From Alphaproteobacteria bacterium (GTDB lineage: Bacteria; Pseudomonadota; Gammaproteobacteria; Burkholderiales; Burkholderiaceae_C), in assembly GCA_030054175.1 (NCBI GenBank), contig JASGCM010000016.1, forward strand, positions 1 through 44,627: DNA of 44,627 nucleotides, written 5' to 3'. Position 1 is the stretch's first letter. Every line of letters begins with the position of its first letter. The translations under genes were made by a program, and so were the position numbers. The notes under the pieces are model-generated. The model ran no database searches. It worked only from the letters and a program-made list of their open reading frames with translations, and had not been told where the DNA came from. Positions 36,642 to 44,627 of this stretch are shown one piece after another.

Positions 36642-37258
36642 ACACTTCAGCCAGGGTGGGCGTGCTCAAGAGGGTTGATGGGCCAACGGTTGATCTGCGC
36701 CTCGGTGATGCCATCGGGCTTTTGGCGAACGTCAGGGGGGATGTGGCGTCACAGCCGTTCCTTTCGGACGGACAAATGAGTCCATCAAGGGGTAACGATG
36801 CTGCTGTGACCTGCCACTGGTTTGTACCAAGTGGCGATGTTTCGCCTTCATTCATGCTCGGTTGGCAGCAATTCTTTCAATCGCAACAGCACAAAAATGG
36901 CATCGCTGTACTGATGCGGGCGCTCTAACTGCATAACCAGCGCGGCTGAATTGTCGTTCAATTTAGCAAGCTGGCGGGCGTCTTGTCCACGGATATCGAA
37001 CATCACAAACCGATGATGCGGCGGCGACCACAAGTTTGAAGTTGGCAACGATCGGTAATGGTGCGCCAGTTGCGTGCTGCCACACCAGCGGCGCTTGCCG
37101 TTATAGAGCACGATCGATAGCCCCGGCGGGAAGCCATGCCGATGAGATCGGGGACGTCGGCGCACTTCGCACAGCACCATGGTATCGAGTCGTTCAAAGG
37201 AAAATCTCGCTGTGCACAGAACCGTAAATTCGCACGTGTTGACGTCTTGGAAGCTCAT
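36625..37258 (-). pseudogene. Decayed Rpn-family (YhgA-like) recombination-promoting nuclease gene
   Basis: An open frame at 37258-36848 (136 residues) carries the middle of an Rpn-type protein: PPGLSIVLYNGKRRWCGSTQ is the family hallmark, followed by HHRFVMFDIRGQDARQL. The N-terminal PD-(D/E)xK nuclease region is gone; the first 30 residues do not resemble it. Downstream, after the stop, a second frame reads DGITEAQINRWPIN and a third ends TPTLAEVFKSRC (stop at 36625), resembling the C-terminal end of such proteins, so at least two frame disruptions are present. The last bases overlap the end of purN. Rpn genes are mobile-like and often decay. The family call rests mainly on the VLYNG segment; the C-terminal part is less sure. 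Confidence 0.55.
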
Positions 37259-37263
37259 TGATC

Positions 37264-37301
37264 AAGGTATGAGAGCCCAAGCTTTGGCCAATTCATACCT
37301 T
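37264..37301. repeat. Inverted repeat between the Rpn relic and the tracrRNA
   Basis: AAGGTATGA at 37264-37272 and its exact complement TCATACCTT at 37293-37301 flank 20 bases. It could be a hairpin, an operator or the footprint of a mobile element at the edge of the CRISPR locus; nothing decides between these. Confidence 0.45.
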
Positions 37302-37336
37302 CTGCAAGCGGTGGCTCGCACCGAAGGCAGCCCCCA

Positions 37337-37426
37337 CAAAGACGAAAGGCCGCATGTAGCGGCCTTTCCATTTGGTGCATCTTTCAGCTTGTTAGCGTCC
37401 AGAGCGCATTTCCCAATCGAATATAA
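37337..37426 (-). ncRNA. tracrRNA of the type II-C CRISPR-Cas system
   Basis: The minus strand contains TATTCGATTGGGAAATGCGC and three further bases (37423-37401), an exact 23-base complement of the repeat, i.e. the anti-repeat. After a short mismatch, CG..AAC continues pairing to the GUU that begins the crRNA repeat. Next come AAGCTGAAAGATGCACC, similar in form to the nexus region of Neisseria-type tracrRNAs, and a terminator hairpin. The promoter just upstream places the 5' end near 37426, giving about 90 nt. The RNA base-pairs with crRNA and both load on Cas9; RNase III would trim the duplex. It is divergent from cas9. Confidence 0.88.
37344..37368 (-). terminator. Terminator hairpin at the 3' end of tracrRNA
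   Basis: On the minus strand GAAAGGCCGC, loop TACAT, GCGGCCTTTC, then GTCTTTG. A 10-bp perfect stem with a short T-run; it also forms the last structural hairpin of the tracrRNA. Confidence 0.8.
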
Positions 37427-37432
37427 GCCTCT

Positions 37433-37461
37433 AATATAACATAATGTGTTTTATATTTCAA
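37433..37461 (-). promoter_or_regulatory. tracrRNA promoter (sigma-70, extended -10)
   Basis: On the minus strand TTGAAA (37461-37456), exactly 17 bases, then TATATT (37438-37433) preceded by TGT. Both boxes match consensus at five of six positions. The -35 lies only 14 bases upstream of the cas9 ATG, so this promoter overlaps the cas9 leader region. Confidence 0.8.
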
Positions 37462-37475
37462 ATTGGGCGAAATAA

Positions 37476-40400
37476 ATGAAGAAATTAAGATACAGACTGG
37501 CATTGGACTTGGGCTCCACCTCTCTCGGGTGGGCCATGGTTCGACTGAAAGAACAAAGTGAGCCCTGCGAGATCATCAAAGCAGGGGTGAGGATATTCAG
37601 TGATGGGCGCAACCCAAAAGATGGGTCTTCACTGGCAGTGACCCGAAGGGCTGCCAGGGCCATGAGGCGACAGCGAGACCGACTGCTCAAACGCAAAGCC
37701 CGCATGATGCGAGCCCTGATTGAGCATGGATTCTTCCCCAAAGATGCAGATGACCGCAAAAAGCTTGAAAAGCTGGAGCCCTTGGCACTGCGGGCCAAAG
37801 GATTGGATCAGCCGTTGAGTCCTCCAGAATTTGCACGGGCACTATTTCATATCAATCAGCGCAGAGGCTTCAAAAGTAACCGGAAAACAAACAAGAAGGA
37901 CAACGACAGCGGAGCGCTCAAAACGGCGATCGGCCAATTGCGCAAAAACCTATTGGAAACAGGTTCCAGAACTGTTGGCGAGTGGCTTTGGAAACGTCAT
38001 AGCAATGGCTTGATGATCCGCGCAAGGTATCGAGAAAGTCGGATACCACAAGAAGGGGGGAAAACCAAGATCGAGAAAAGCTACGATCTTTACATTGATC
38101 GCGCCATGATCGAGTCAGAGTTCGACACGCTTTGGGCCAAGCAAGCTCAATTCAACCCAAATTTATTTAATCACGCTGCGCATGACGATCTAAAAGATTG
38201 TTTGTTGCATCAACGGCCGCTCAAACCCGTCAAGCCAGGTCGATGTACACTCATCCCGGAGGAGGAACGTGCCCCCTTGGCCTTACCAAGCCAGCAAAAA
38301 TTTCGGATTTACCAAGAAGTCAACCACCTTCGATTTTTGCTCGAAAACCTGACAGAAAGCTCCCTGACTTTGGAACAACGCGATAAGGTGGTTCATGCGC
38401 TCGAAACAAACAACAAGTGCACATTCACCAAGATTCGTAAGCTGATCGGGCTTTCAAGCCAATTCAGCATCGAAGACGATAAACGGACAGAACTCAAGGG
38501 CAATGCCACTGCCGCCATTCTTTCGAAAAAAGAACATTTTGGAAATCAATGGCTGTCTTTTTCGGACGAATTACAAGATGCAATTGCCATGCAATTGTTG
38601 GCTGAGGAAAATGAAAGGAAATTGATTACCTGGCTTCAACAAACTACCGGGATTGATGAAGTCACCGCAAACCGCATCGCCAATGCACAACTACCTGAAG
38701 GGTACGGCAGTTTGTCGGTCAAGGCGTTGGAAAGGGTCATGCCCGAATTAAAGTCAAATGTCGTGACTTACGATAAAGCGGTAAAAGCTGCCGGGTTTGA
38801 CCATCACAGCAACATCAGTCACGCAGCAACCGGTGAAATTCTGACCGAACTGCCTTACTACGGCGAAGCCCTGCAACGACATGTTGGTTTTGGCACAGGG
38901 GTCCCCGAACACCCCCCAGAAAAGCGATACGGAAAAATCGCTAATCCGACCGTGCACATTGGACTGAATCAGATCAGAACTGTGGTCAACGCACTGATCA
39001 AACGATACGGCCACCCGAGCGAAGTCATCGTCGAAGTCGCCAGGGAACTTAAACAGAGCAAAGAGCAAAGAAAAGAAGAACAGAAGCGACAGGCTGAAAA
39101 TCAAAACAGAAATCAAAGATTTCGAGAAGAGATTTCAAAGCTCATCGGCGTTTCTCCTGATCAGGTGAAAGCTGCTGATGTGCAAAAAATGATCTTATGG
39201 GGTGAACTTAATCGAGAAAATGCCGCCGACCGACGTTGCCCGTACAGCGGCATCCAGATCAGCGCACACATGCTGCTTTCAGATCAGGTTGAAATTGAAC
39301 ACATCCTGCCCTTTTCACGAACACTGGATGACAGCCTCAACAACAAGACGGTTGCCATGCGACAGGCCAACCGAATCAAGGGAAATCGAACTCCATGGGA
39401 GGCGCGTTTGGATTTTGCTGCCCAAGGTTGGAAAACCGAGGACATGTTGGCTCGCGCAGAAATGATGCCCAAAAACAAACGCTACCGATTTGCTGAAAAT
39501 GGTTACGAGCAATGGTTGCGCGAAGACAAGGGTTTTTTGGCTCGCGCTCTGAATGACACACGATATTTGAGCCGAGTTGCACGGGAATACATGAGCCTGA
39601 TATGCCCTCAAAACACCCGCGTCATACCCGGTCAAATGACTGCGATGCTGCGTGCAAAATTTGGATTGAATGGCATATTGGGGCTGGATGGCGAGAAAAA
39701 CCGCAATGACCATCGACATCATGCGGTGGACGCGTGTGTCATCGCCGTTACCGATCAAGGGATGCTACAGCGTTTTGCCAGCGCCAGTGCCAGCGCTCGC
39801 GAACGGCAACTGAACAAATTGGTCGAGAAGATGCCGCTACCGTGGTTCACTTATTGCGAACAAGTCAAATGGTCTGTAGAGCATATTTGGGTCAGTCACA
39901 AACCCGACCATGGGCATGAGGGAGCCATGCACAATGACACCGCCTATGCGCTACTTGGCAATGACCAAGTCAGTGTGCACAAATGGGCAGATGGCAAACG
40001 AGTGCGTGAGCAGTCGACGCTGAAGGTCATTCCGATGACAGATTCAAGGGTCAACTCTCGCCACGGGACACTGCCCAATGGCGATCCGCGTCCCTATAAA
40101 GGATACAAAGGGGATAGCAACTATTGCATTGAAATTATTTGTAATGAAAAGGGCAAGTGGGAAGGGGAGGTCATCTCCACATTCGAAGCCTACCAATTGG
40201 TTCGTCAGGGCGGCATCAAACGGCTTAGGCACCCTTCCTTGAGTTGCAGTGGGAAACCGCTGGTCATGAGGCTAATGATCAATGATCTTGTGAAATTTGA
40301 AATCGAAAAAGGCACTAGTTATGTAGGTCGCATTGCCAAGATAAGCGGCAATGGTCAAATTTTTATGGCTGCTCCGAACGAGGCCAATGTAGACGCACGC

Positions 40401-40532
40401 AATCGTGACGACGAAAATCCGTTCACCTACGTGTCGAAAAAAGCTAGCTCGCTGCAAGCAGCCGATGGGCGAAAGGCAGTGGTTTCACCCATCGGAGAGT
40501 TCAGAGAGTACAAAACCAGAAGTAAAGCATAA
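37476..40532 (+). CDS. cas9: Type II-C CRISPR effector nuclease Cas9
   Basis: The 1018-residue length is that of compact II-C Cas9. RuvC-I has Asp11 (LALDLGSTSLGWAMV); an arginine-rich bridge helix follows (about 55-80, TRRAARAMRRQRDRLLKRK); the recognition lobe fills about 80-470. RuvC-II has Glu520 (VIVEVARELK); HNH has His609 and Asn632 (VEIEHILPFSRTLDDSLNNK), with Glu608 where many relatives have Asp; RuvC-III has His749 and Asp752 (HRHHAVDACVIAV). The last 200 residues should recognise the PAM. All catalytic residues are present, so it should cut both strands. The ribosome site is weak (GGGCG). GC content is lower by eye than in purN or the metabolic genes. cas1 follows after 8 bases. 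Confidence 0.97.
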   Translation: MKKLRYRLALDLGSTSLGWAMVRLKEQSEPCEIIKAGVRIFSDGRNPKDGSSLAVTRRAARAMRRQRDRLLKRKARMMRALIEHGFFPKDADDRKKLEKLEPLALRAKGLDQPLSPPEFARALFHINQRRGFKSNRKTNKKDNDSGALKTAIGQLRKNLLETGSRTVGEWLWKRHSNGLMIRARYRESRIPQEGGKTKIEKSYDLYIDRAMIESEFDTLWAKQAQFNPNLFNHAAHDDLKDCLLHQRPLKPVKPGRCTLIPEEERAPLALPSQQKFRIYQEVNHLRFLLENLTESSLTLEQRDKVVHALETNNKCTFTKIRKLIGLSSQFSIEDDKRTELKGNATAAILSKKEHFGNQWLSFSDELQDAIAMQLLAEENERKLITWLQQTTGIDEVTANRIANAQLPEGYGSLSVKALERVMPELKSNVVTYDKAVKAAGFDHHSNISHAATGEILTELPYYGEALQRHVGFGTGVPEHPPEKRYGKIANPTVHIGLNQIRTVVNALIKRYGHPSEVIVEVARELKQSKEQRKEEQKRQAENQNRNQRFREEISKLIGVSPDQVKAADVQKMILWGELNRENAADRRCPYSGIQISAHMLLSDQVEIEHILPFSRTLDDSLNNKTVAMRQANRIKGNRTPWEARLDFAAQGWKTEDMLARAEMMPKNKRYRFAENGYEQWLREDKGFLARALNDTRYLSRVAREYMSLICPQNTRVIPGQMTAMLRAKFGLNGILGLDGEKNRNDHRHHAVDACVIAVTDQGMLQRFASASASARERQLNKLVEKMPLPWFTYCEQVKWSVEHIWVSHKPDHGHEGAMHNDTAYALLGNDQVSVHKWADGKRVREQSTLKVIPMTDSRVNSRHGTLPNGDPRPYKGYKGDSNYCIEIICNEKGKWEGEVISTFEAYQLVRQGGIKRLRHPSLSCSGKPLVMRLMINDLVKFEIEKGTSYVGRIAKISGNGQIFMAAPNEANVDARNRDDENPFTYVSKKASSLQAADGRKAVVSPIGEFREYKTRSKA

Positions 40533-40540
40533 ATCAACCC

Positions 40541-41467
40541 ATGCTGCCCCGGATTGTTGAAGTCTCCAACGACAGCCGCCACTTGTCCTTGTACAGAGGA
40601 TTCATGTTGGTGACACAATCTGGCGCTGAACGGAAAGAAGTGGGGCGCGTGGCGTTAGATGACATGGGCGCTCTGATCGCCAATGCCCATGGTCTTAGCT
40701 ATACCAACAACCTTTTGGTTGCCTTGGCCGAACGTGGGGTTCCTTTTGTGTTGTGTGGCTCCAACCACAATGTGGCTGGCATGCTTTGGCCAATTGACGG
40801 GCATCACCAACAAGCCCACCGATTTGAAGCGCAAATTGATTGCAAAGAACCTGCACGCAAGCGAATGTGGGCGGCCATCGTCAAAGCCAAATTGCAAAAT
40901 CAAGCTGCGGTTTTAATGGCCAGCGGGTCAAATGCTACGGGGTTGCTAAGGCTATCCAAAATGGTGAAAAGTGGGGACGCTGGAAACACCGAAGCCCAAG
41001 GGGCGCGGCAGTACTGGCAAGCTCTTTTAGGCTCCAATTTCAGACGTAATCAAGAAGCAGACGGGCTTAATGCTTTGCTGAACTACGGCTACACCGTACT
41101 CAGAGCAGCAACGGCACGCGCAGTGGTGGCGGCTGGACTTCACCCCAGCATCGGCTTACACCACAGTCATGACAATAACGCCATGCGCCTGGTCGATGAC
41201 CTGATGGAGCCGTTTAGACCAACCATCGATTGGCATGTTTGGCAAATGCAGAGTCAGGGTATGGATTCTGTCGACGATCAAACGAAGCGCACTTTGGTGA
41301 AGTGTCTTTACATGGACTTGGTCACCGATCTGGGCAAAACACCCGTCATAGTCGCCATCCAAAAACTGGCAACTTCTGTGGCGCAGGTCATGCTCAAAGA
41401 GCGGTCAAAACTTGATTTACCTATGCCTGGCATTCCTGTTAAACCGATTCGAATGGATGGTGAGTAA
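40541..41467 (+). CDS. cas1: CRISPR integrase Cas1
   Basis: The 308-residue protein integrates new spacers with Cas2. The metal-binding residues appear to be Glu151 (GNTEAQGARQYW), His207 (SIGLHHSHDNN) and Asp220 (RLVDDLMEPFRP); NALLNYGYTVLRAATARAVV is the typical helix between them. The sequence is of the type II group. It starts 8 bases after cas9 and is followed at once by cas2, so the three genes are one operon. Confidence 0.96.
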   Translation: MLPRIVEVSNDSRHLSLYRGFMLVTQSGAERKEVGRVALDDMGALIANAHGLSYTNNLLVALAERGVPFVLCGSNHNVAGMLWPIDGHHQQAHRFEAQIDCKEPARKRMWAAIVKAKLQNQAAVLMASGSNATGLLRLSKMVKSGDAGNTEAQGARQYWQALLGSNFRRNQEADGLNALLNYGYTVLRAATARAVVAAGLHPSIGLHHSHDNNAMRLVDDLMEPFRPTIDWHVWQMQSQGMDSVDDQTKRTLVKCLYMDLVTDLGKTPVIVAIQKLATSVAQVMLKERSKLDLPMPGIPVKPIRMDGE

Positions 41468-41472
41468 ATGAA

Positions 41473-41814
41473 ATGGCTAAAAGCATACTCAGTGGCTACC
41501 GAATCATGTGGATGCTGGTGATGTTTGACTTGCCCGTCATCACTGCCCAAGAACGAAAAGCTGCTACTCAATTTAGGCTGCACTTGCTGGACATGGGTTT
41601 TTCAAGATGCCAATTGAGTGTGTACATGCGTTTTTGCTCCAGTTCAGCTCAAGTTCAAACCTACTGCCAAAGGGTGCAATCGTCCATTCCGCAAGACGGC
41701 CAGGTGAACATCTTGCAATTGACCGACAAACAATACGAGCGGATCATTTGTTTTAAGGGTGCCAAGATTTTGCCCGCCAATAAAACACCTGATCAATTCG
41801 ATCTTTTTGGGTGA
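41473..41814 (+). CDS. cas2: CRISPR-associated protein Cas2
   Basis: The 113-residue product has the ferredoxin-like Cas2 fold start MWMLVMFDLPVITAQERKAA with the conserved Asp in FDLP, and FSRCQLSVYMRFC later. The ATG at 41473, with GGTGAG eight bases upstream, adds eleven residues before the usual beginning; an internal ATG at residue 12 or 14 is possible. With Cas1 it forms the adaptation complex. No csn2 or cas4 follows, which sets subtype II-C. Confidence 0.93.
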   Translation: MAKSILSGYRIMWMLVMFDLPVITAQERKAATQFRLHLLDMGFSRCQLSVYMRFCSSSAQVQTYCQRVQSSIPQDGQVNILQLTDKQYERIICFKGAKILPANKTPDQFDLFG

Positions 41815-41879
41815 GGCGCTGTTTTGAAGAGGCTCGAAACGCAAAAACACCATACAAAACATGATGTTAGTGCGTCCCG
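41815..41879. other. Short spacer region between cas2 and the array
   Basis: Sixty-five bases with no gene, no clear promoter and no repeat remnant. Because the array should be read towards cas2, this is probably the trailer side rather than a leader. Confidence 0.5.
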
Positions 41880-44622
41880 AGTCTATTCGATTGGGAAATG
41901 CGCTCTGACCGGAACTGGCGCTTAAACCAATACACCATGGACATGAGTCTATTCGATTGGGAAATGCGCTCTGACCGGAACAGCTCCAGACATGATAATT
42001 TTGCATTCGTCAGTCTATTCGATTGGGAAATGCGCTCTGACCGGAACCTGTTTTGATGTGTGAAATGTTCATGGGTTAGTCTATTCGATTGGGAAATGCG
42101 CTCTGACCGGAACGACCCAGGCACCCGATGGCGAACATGTGCCAGTCTATTCGATTGGGAAATGCGCTCTGACCGGAACATTGACCGACATGGATCAATA
42201 CTTTGGGGTAGTCTATTCGATTGGGAAATGCGCTCTGACCGGAACGACAGCGTCAATGTCCACGCCACCCGACTTAGTCTATTCGATTGGGAAATGCGCT
42301 CTGACCGGAACGATTGCAGCGGCTTCCTTGCCTTCGCCCATAGTCTATTCGATTGGGAAATGCGCTCTGACCGGAACGAAATGACAGAGCTTGGGGTGCG
42401 CGTCAAAGTCTATTCGATTGGGAAATGCGCTCTGACCGGAACACGCCGTGCCACTTTCCCCCCTTGTCCGCAAGTCTATTCGATTGGGAAATGCGCTCTG
42501 ACCGGAACCGTAGCCAACTCTGACGCTGTGACCGTTGGAGTCTATTCGATTGGGAAATGCGCTCTGACCGGAACACAGATCGCGGCCAAGTCACCGTTTG
42601 GTGCAGTCTATTCGATTGGGAAATGCGCTCTGACCGGAACTCCTGGTAGCCTTCCTGGTAGCCTACCTGGAGTCTATTCGATTGGGAAATGCGCTCTGAC
42701 CGGAACGGAACTTGACCAGGTAGGCGGTACTCCAGAAGTCTATTCGATTGGGAAATGCGCTCTGACCGGAACCTTTCGACGGCCTTGCCCAGCCAGCTTT
42801 CAAGTCTATTCGATTGGGAAATGCGCTCTGACCGGAACTAATCTACAGCAACACCAGCCGCAACGGCAAGTCTATTCGATTGGGAAATGCGCTCTGACCG
42901 GAACACACTCTACAAGCAAAGCCACATTTTCGCCAGTCTATTCGATTGGGAAATGCGCTCTGACCGGAACAAAATTCGGCTCGACCCCACGCAGCCATCA
43001 AGTCTATTCGATTGGGAAATGCGCTCTGACCGGAACTTTGCAAGACTGCCATGCCTGGCCGCGAGAAGTCTATTCGATTGGGAAATGCGCTCTGACCGGA
43101 ACACAGACGACGAATGCAAAATTATCATGTCCAGTCTATTCGATTGGGAAATGCGCTCTGACCGGAACTTTGGCCGTTGGCGCAGCAATCGTAGGTGTAG
43201 TCTATTCGATTGGGAAATGCGCTCTGACCGGAACTGTCCAGCTGGTGAAGTTTTGGTTGTTCCTGAGTCTATTCGATTGGGAAATGCGCTCTGACCGGAA
43301 CTAATGGAACCATTCGATCGGTCGAATAAAAAGTCTATTCGATTGGGAAATGCGCTCTGACCGGAACGAATGTGATGAGCATGTGCCTCGCACGGTTAGT
43401 CTATTCGATTGGGAAATGCGCTCTGACCGGAACGCGATCCATTGAGGCATCAGTTCAGCGGGGAGTCTATTCGATTGGGAAATGCGCTCTGACCGGAACA
43501 GTGATTTCAACTTGGTCATTCGATAGATAAGTCTATTCGATTGGGAAATGCGCTCTGACCGGAACACGGGTGTAGGCAAGCTTTACCGGGCCTGTAGTCT
43601 ATTCGATTGGGAAATGCGCTCTGACCGGAACGCTACTGCCCCTGCGTCAAGCGGGGGCATTAGTCTATTCGATTGGGAAATGCGCTCTGACCGGAACCTG
43701 CTTGATCTTTTCCCTGAGTTTTCGAATAGTCTATTCGATTGGGAAATGCGCTCTGACCGGAACTTTCCAGCACTTGCAACAACGAACACACGCAGTCTAT
43801 TCGATTGGGAAATGCGCTCTGACCGGAACCGCAAAGGCTGATGACTGTTCAAAATCCGGAGTCTATTCGATTGGGAAATGCGCTCTGACCGGAACGTCTT
43901 TGAACCTTACACAAAATCAGGTTATAGTCTATTCGATTGGGAAATGCGCTCTGACCGGAACACTAATGCCCTTCAACACGATGAGAACACCAGTCTATTC
44001 GATTGGGAAATGCGCTCTGACCGGAACCAAGCTGGTATTGACCAACACACGAAAGTAAGTCTATTCGATTGGGAAATGCGCTCTGACCGGAACCGAGCGC
44101 AGCAATAAAAAACGGCCACTGAAAAGTCTATTCGATTGGGAAATGCGCTCTGACCGGAACACATTCACAACAGTTGAACCGCCGGAAGAAAGTCTATTCG
44201 ATTGGGAAATGCGCTCTGACCGGAACTTTAATGTTGATTTGACTATCGAACTGTCTAGTCTATTCGATTGGGAAATGCGCTCTGACCGGAACATCGTGAT
44301 TGGCCACACCATGATGAGCGCCAGTCTATTCGATTGGGAAATGCGCTCTGACCGGAACGTGGTGTAACCACCTGAAGGCAGGCTTGTTAGTCTATTCGAT
44401 TGGGAAATGCGCTCTGACCGGAACGGTGGGGGACAAATTACCTTCACCGGCATGAGTCTATTCGATTGGGAAATGCGCTCTGACCGGAACACATCGAGCG
44501 CTGTCCGCTCACCCGCTGCGAGTCTATTCGATTGGGAAATGCGCTCTGACCGGAACTTTGCGGTCCTCGTCAAGCCCACAGTTACCAGTCTATTCGATTG
44601 GGAAATGCGCTCTGACCGGAAC
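41880..44622 (-). CRISPR. CRISPR array, 42 repeats and 41 spacers, open at the window edge
   Basis: The 36-bp repeat begins AGTCTATTCG and ends TGACCGGAAC on the plus strand; read as RNA on the minus strand it begins GUUCCGGUCAGAG, which pairs with the tracrRNA. All 42 copies read the same by eye, including the copy next to cas2. Thirty-eight spacers are 30 nt; number 8 (42378-42406) is 29 nt and numbers 21 (43235-43265) and 34 (44094-44124) are 31 nt. Five bases (ATAAT) follow the last repeat, either a further spacer or the leader. Numbering here is from the cas2 side. Spacers 2 and 19 overlap in sequence on opposite strands. The size and lack of repeat decay suggest a locus that was recently active. 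Confidence 0.98.
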
Positions 44623-44627
44623 ATAAT

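Noticed and set aside
37462..37475. Repeat-like fragment (ATTGGGCGAAAT) just before the cas9 start
   Set aside because: Only about ten bases match the repeat, with a two-base insertion. It is too short to call a second anti-repeat or degenerate repeat.
41815..41879. Possible CRISPR leader next to cas2
   Set aside because: It is only 65 bases, lacks a promoter towards the array, and the tracrRNA pairing shows the array is read in the opposite direction.
44587..44622. Internal promoter in each repeat
   Set aside because: TAGACT at the repeat end matches a -10 at four positions only, there is no TG extension, and no -35 is found 16-18 bases upstream. Left as an open question.
41867..44624. Many long open frames on both strands across the array, up to 414 codons
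   Set aside because: The 36-bp repeat contributes exactly 12 codons with no stop in several frames, and most spacers are 30 nt, so frames stay open by periodicity. The predicted peptides are just the repeat translated over and over.

Overview
The window looks like the chromosome of a betaproteobacterium of the order Burkholderiales, most probably Comamonadaceae. The evidence is a box-type aerobic benzoyl-CoA gene (boxB), four intact Bug/TctC-type periplasmic binding proteins plus a fragment of a fifth, the divergent trxB / ftsK-lolA-rarA block, high GC in most of the sequence, and housekeeping genes of betaproteobacterial type. This assignment rests on gene content only; no database was searched.

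Layout. 1-2234: the 3' part of boxB, then a chimeric reading frame in which the ferredoxin part of boxA runs in frame into the C-terminal part of a Bug protein, coupled to a flavin reductase. 2319-3600: a lower-GC patch with a CesT-like type III secretion chaperone and a small unknown protein that could be its client. 3830-10001: mainly minus-strand catabolic and transport genes (Bug proteins, old yellow enzyme, DUF1446/AtuA-like pair, pilD) and a frameshifted glyoxalase-like gene on the plus strand. 10026-14844: tRNA-Leu, cysM-nudix-tusA, an SDR, a ferredoxin-reductase fusion protein and another Bug protein. 14857-18354: livHMGF branched-chain amino acid/amide ABC transporter without a binding protein. 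18494-24451: rarA-lolA-ftsK, trxB, rpmB-rpmG. 24647-27218: fatty acid desaturase and RsmB-like rRNA methyltransferase. 27245-32405: two divergent catabolic units (Bug, alpha/beta hydrolase with a missing core, flavin reductase, hydroxyisobutyrate-dehydrogenase-like enzyme; on the other strand an enol-lactonase-like hydrolase and an ACMSD-like amidohydrolase). 32501-36641: Gfo/Idh oxidoreductase, a paired acyl-CoA dehydrogenase, purN.

37337-44627 is the standout region: a compact type II-C CRISPR-Cas locus. A tracrRNA with its own strong promoter and terminator is read on the minus strand, divergent from cas9 (1018 aa)-cas1-cas2, which are followed by an array of 42 identical 36-bp repeats and 41 spacers that runs to within 5 nt of the window edge. 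The tracrRNA anti-repeat pairs with the minus-strand repeat transcript, so crRNAs should be read towards cas2 and any leader should lie beyond the right edge. Two spacers (nos. 2 and 19) sample the same 23-nt target stretch on opposite strands. A decayed Rpn-family gene separates purN from the CRISPR locus. The locus is lower in GC by eye than its neighbours, which suggests transfer.

How the parts work together: most of the window is metabolic capacity for aromatic and carboxylic acids (box pathway remnant, Bug receptors, flavin-dependent enzymes, acyl-CoA dehydrogenases), with several of these genes broken or rearranged, next to an apparently intact adaptive immune locus. Palindromes at the promoters of the acyl-CoA dehydrogenase pair, the Gfo/Idh gene and the divergent catabolic pair are candidate operators.
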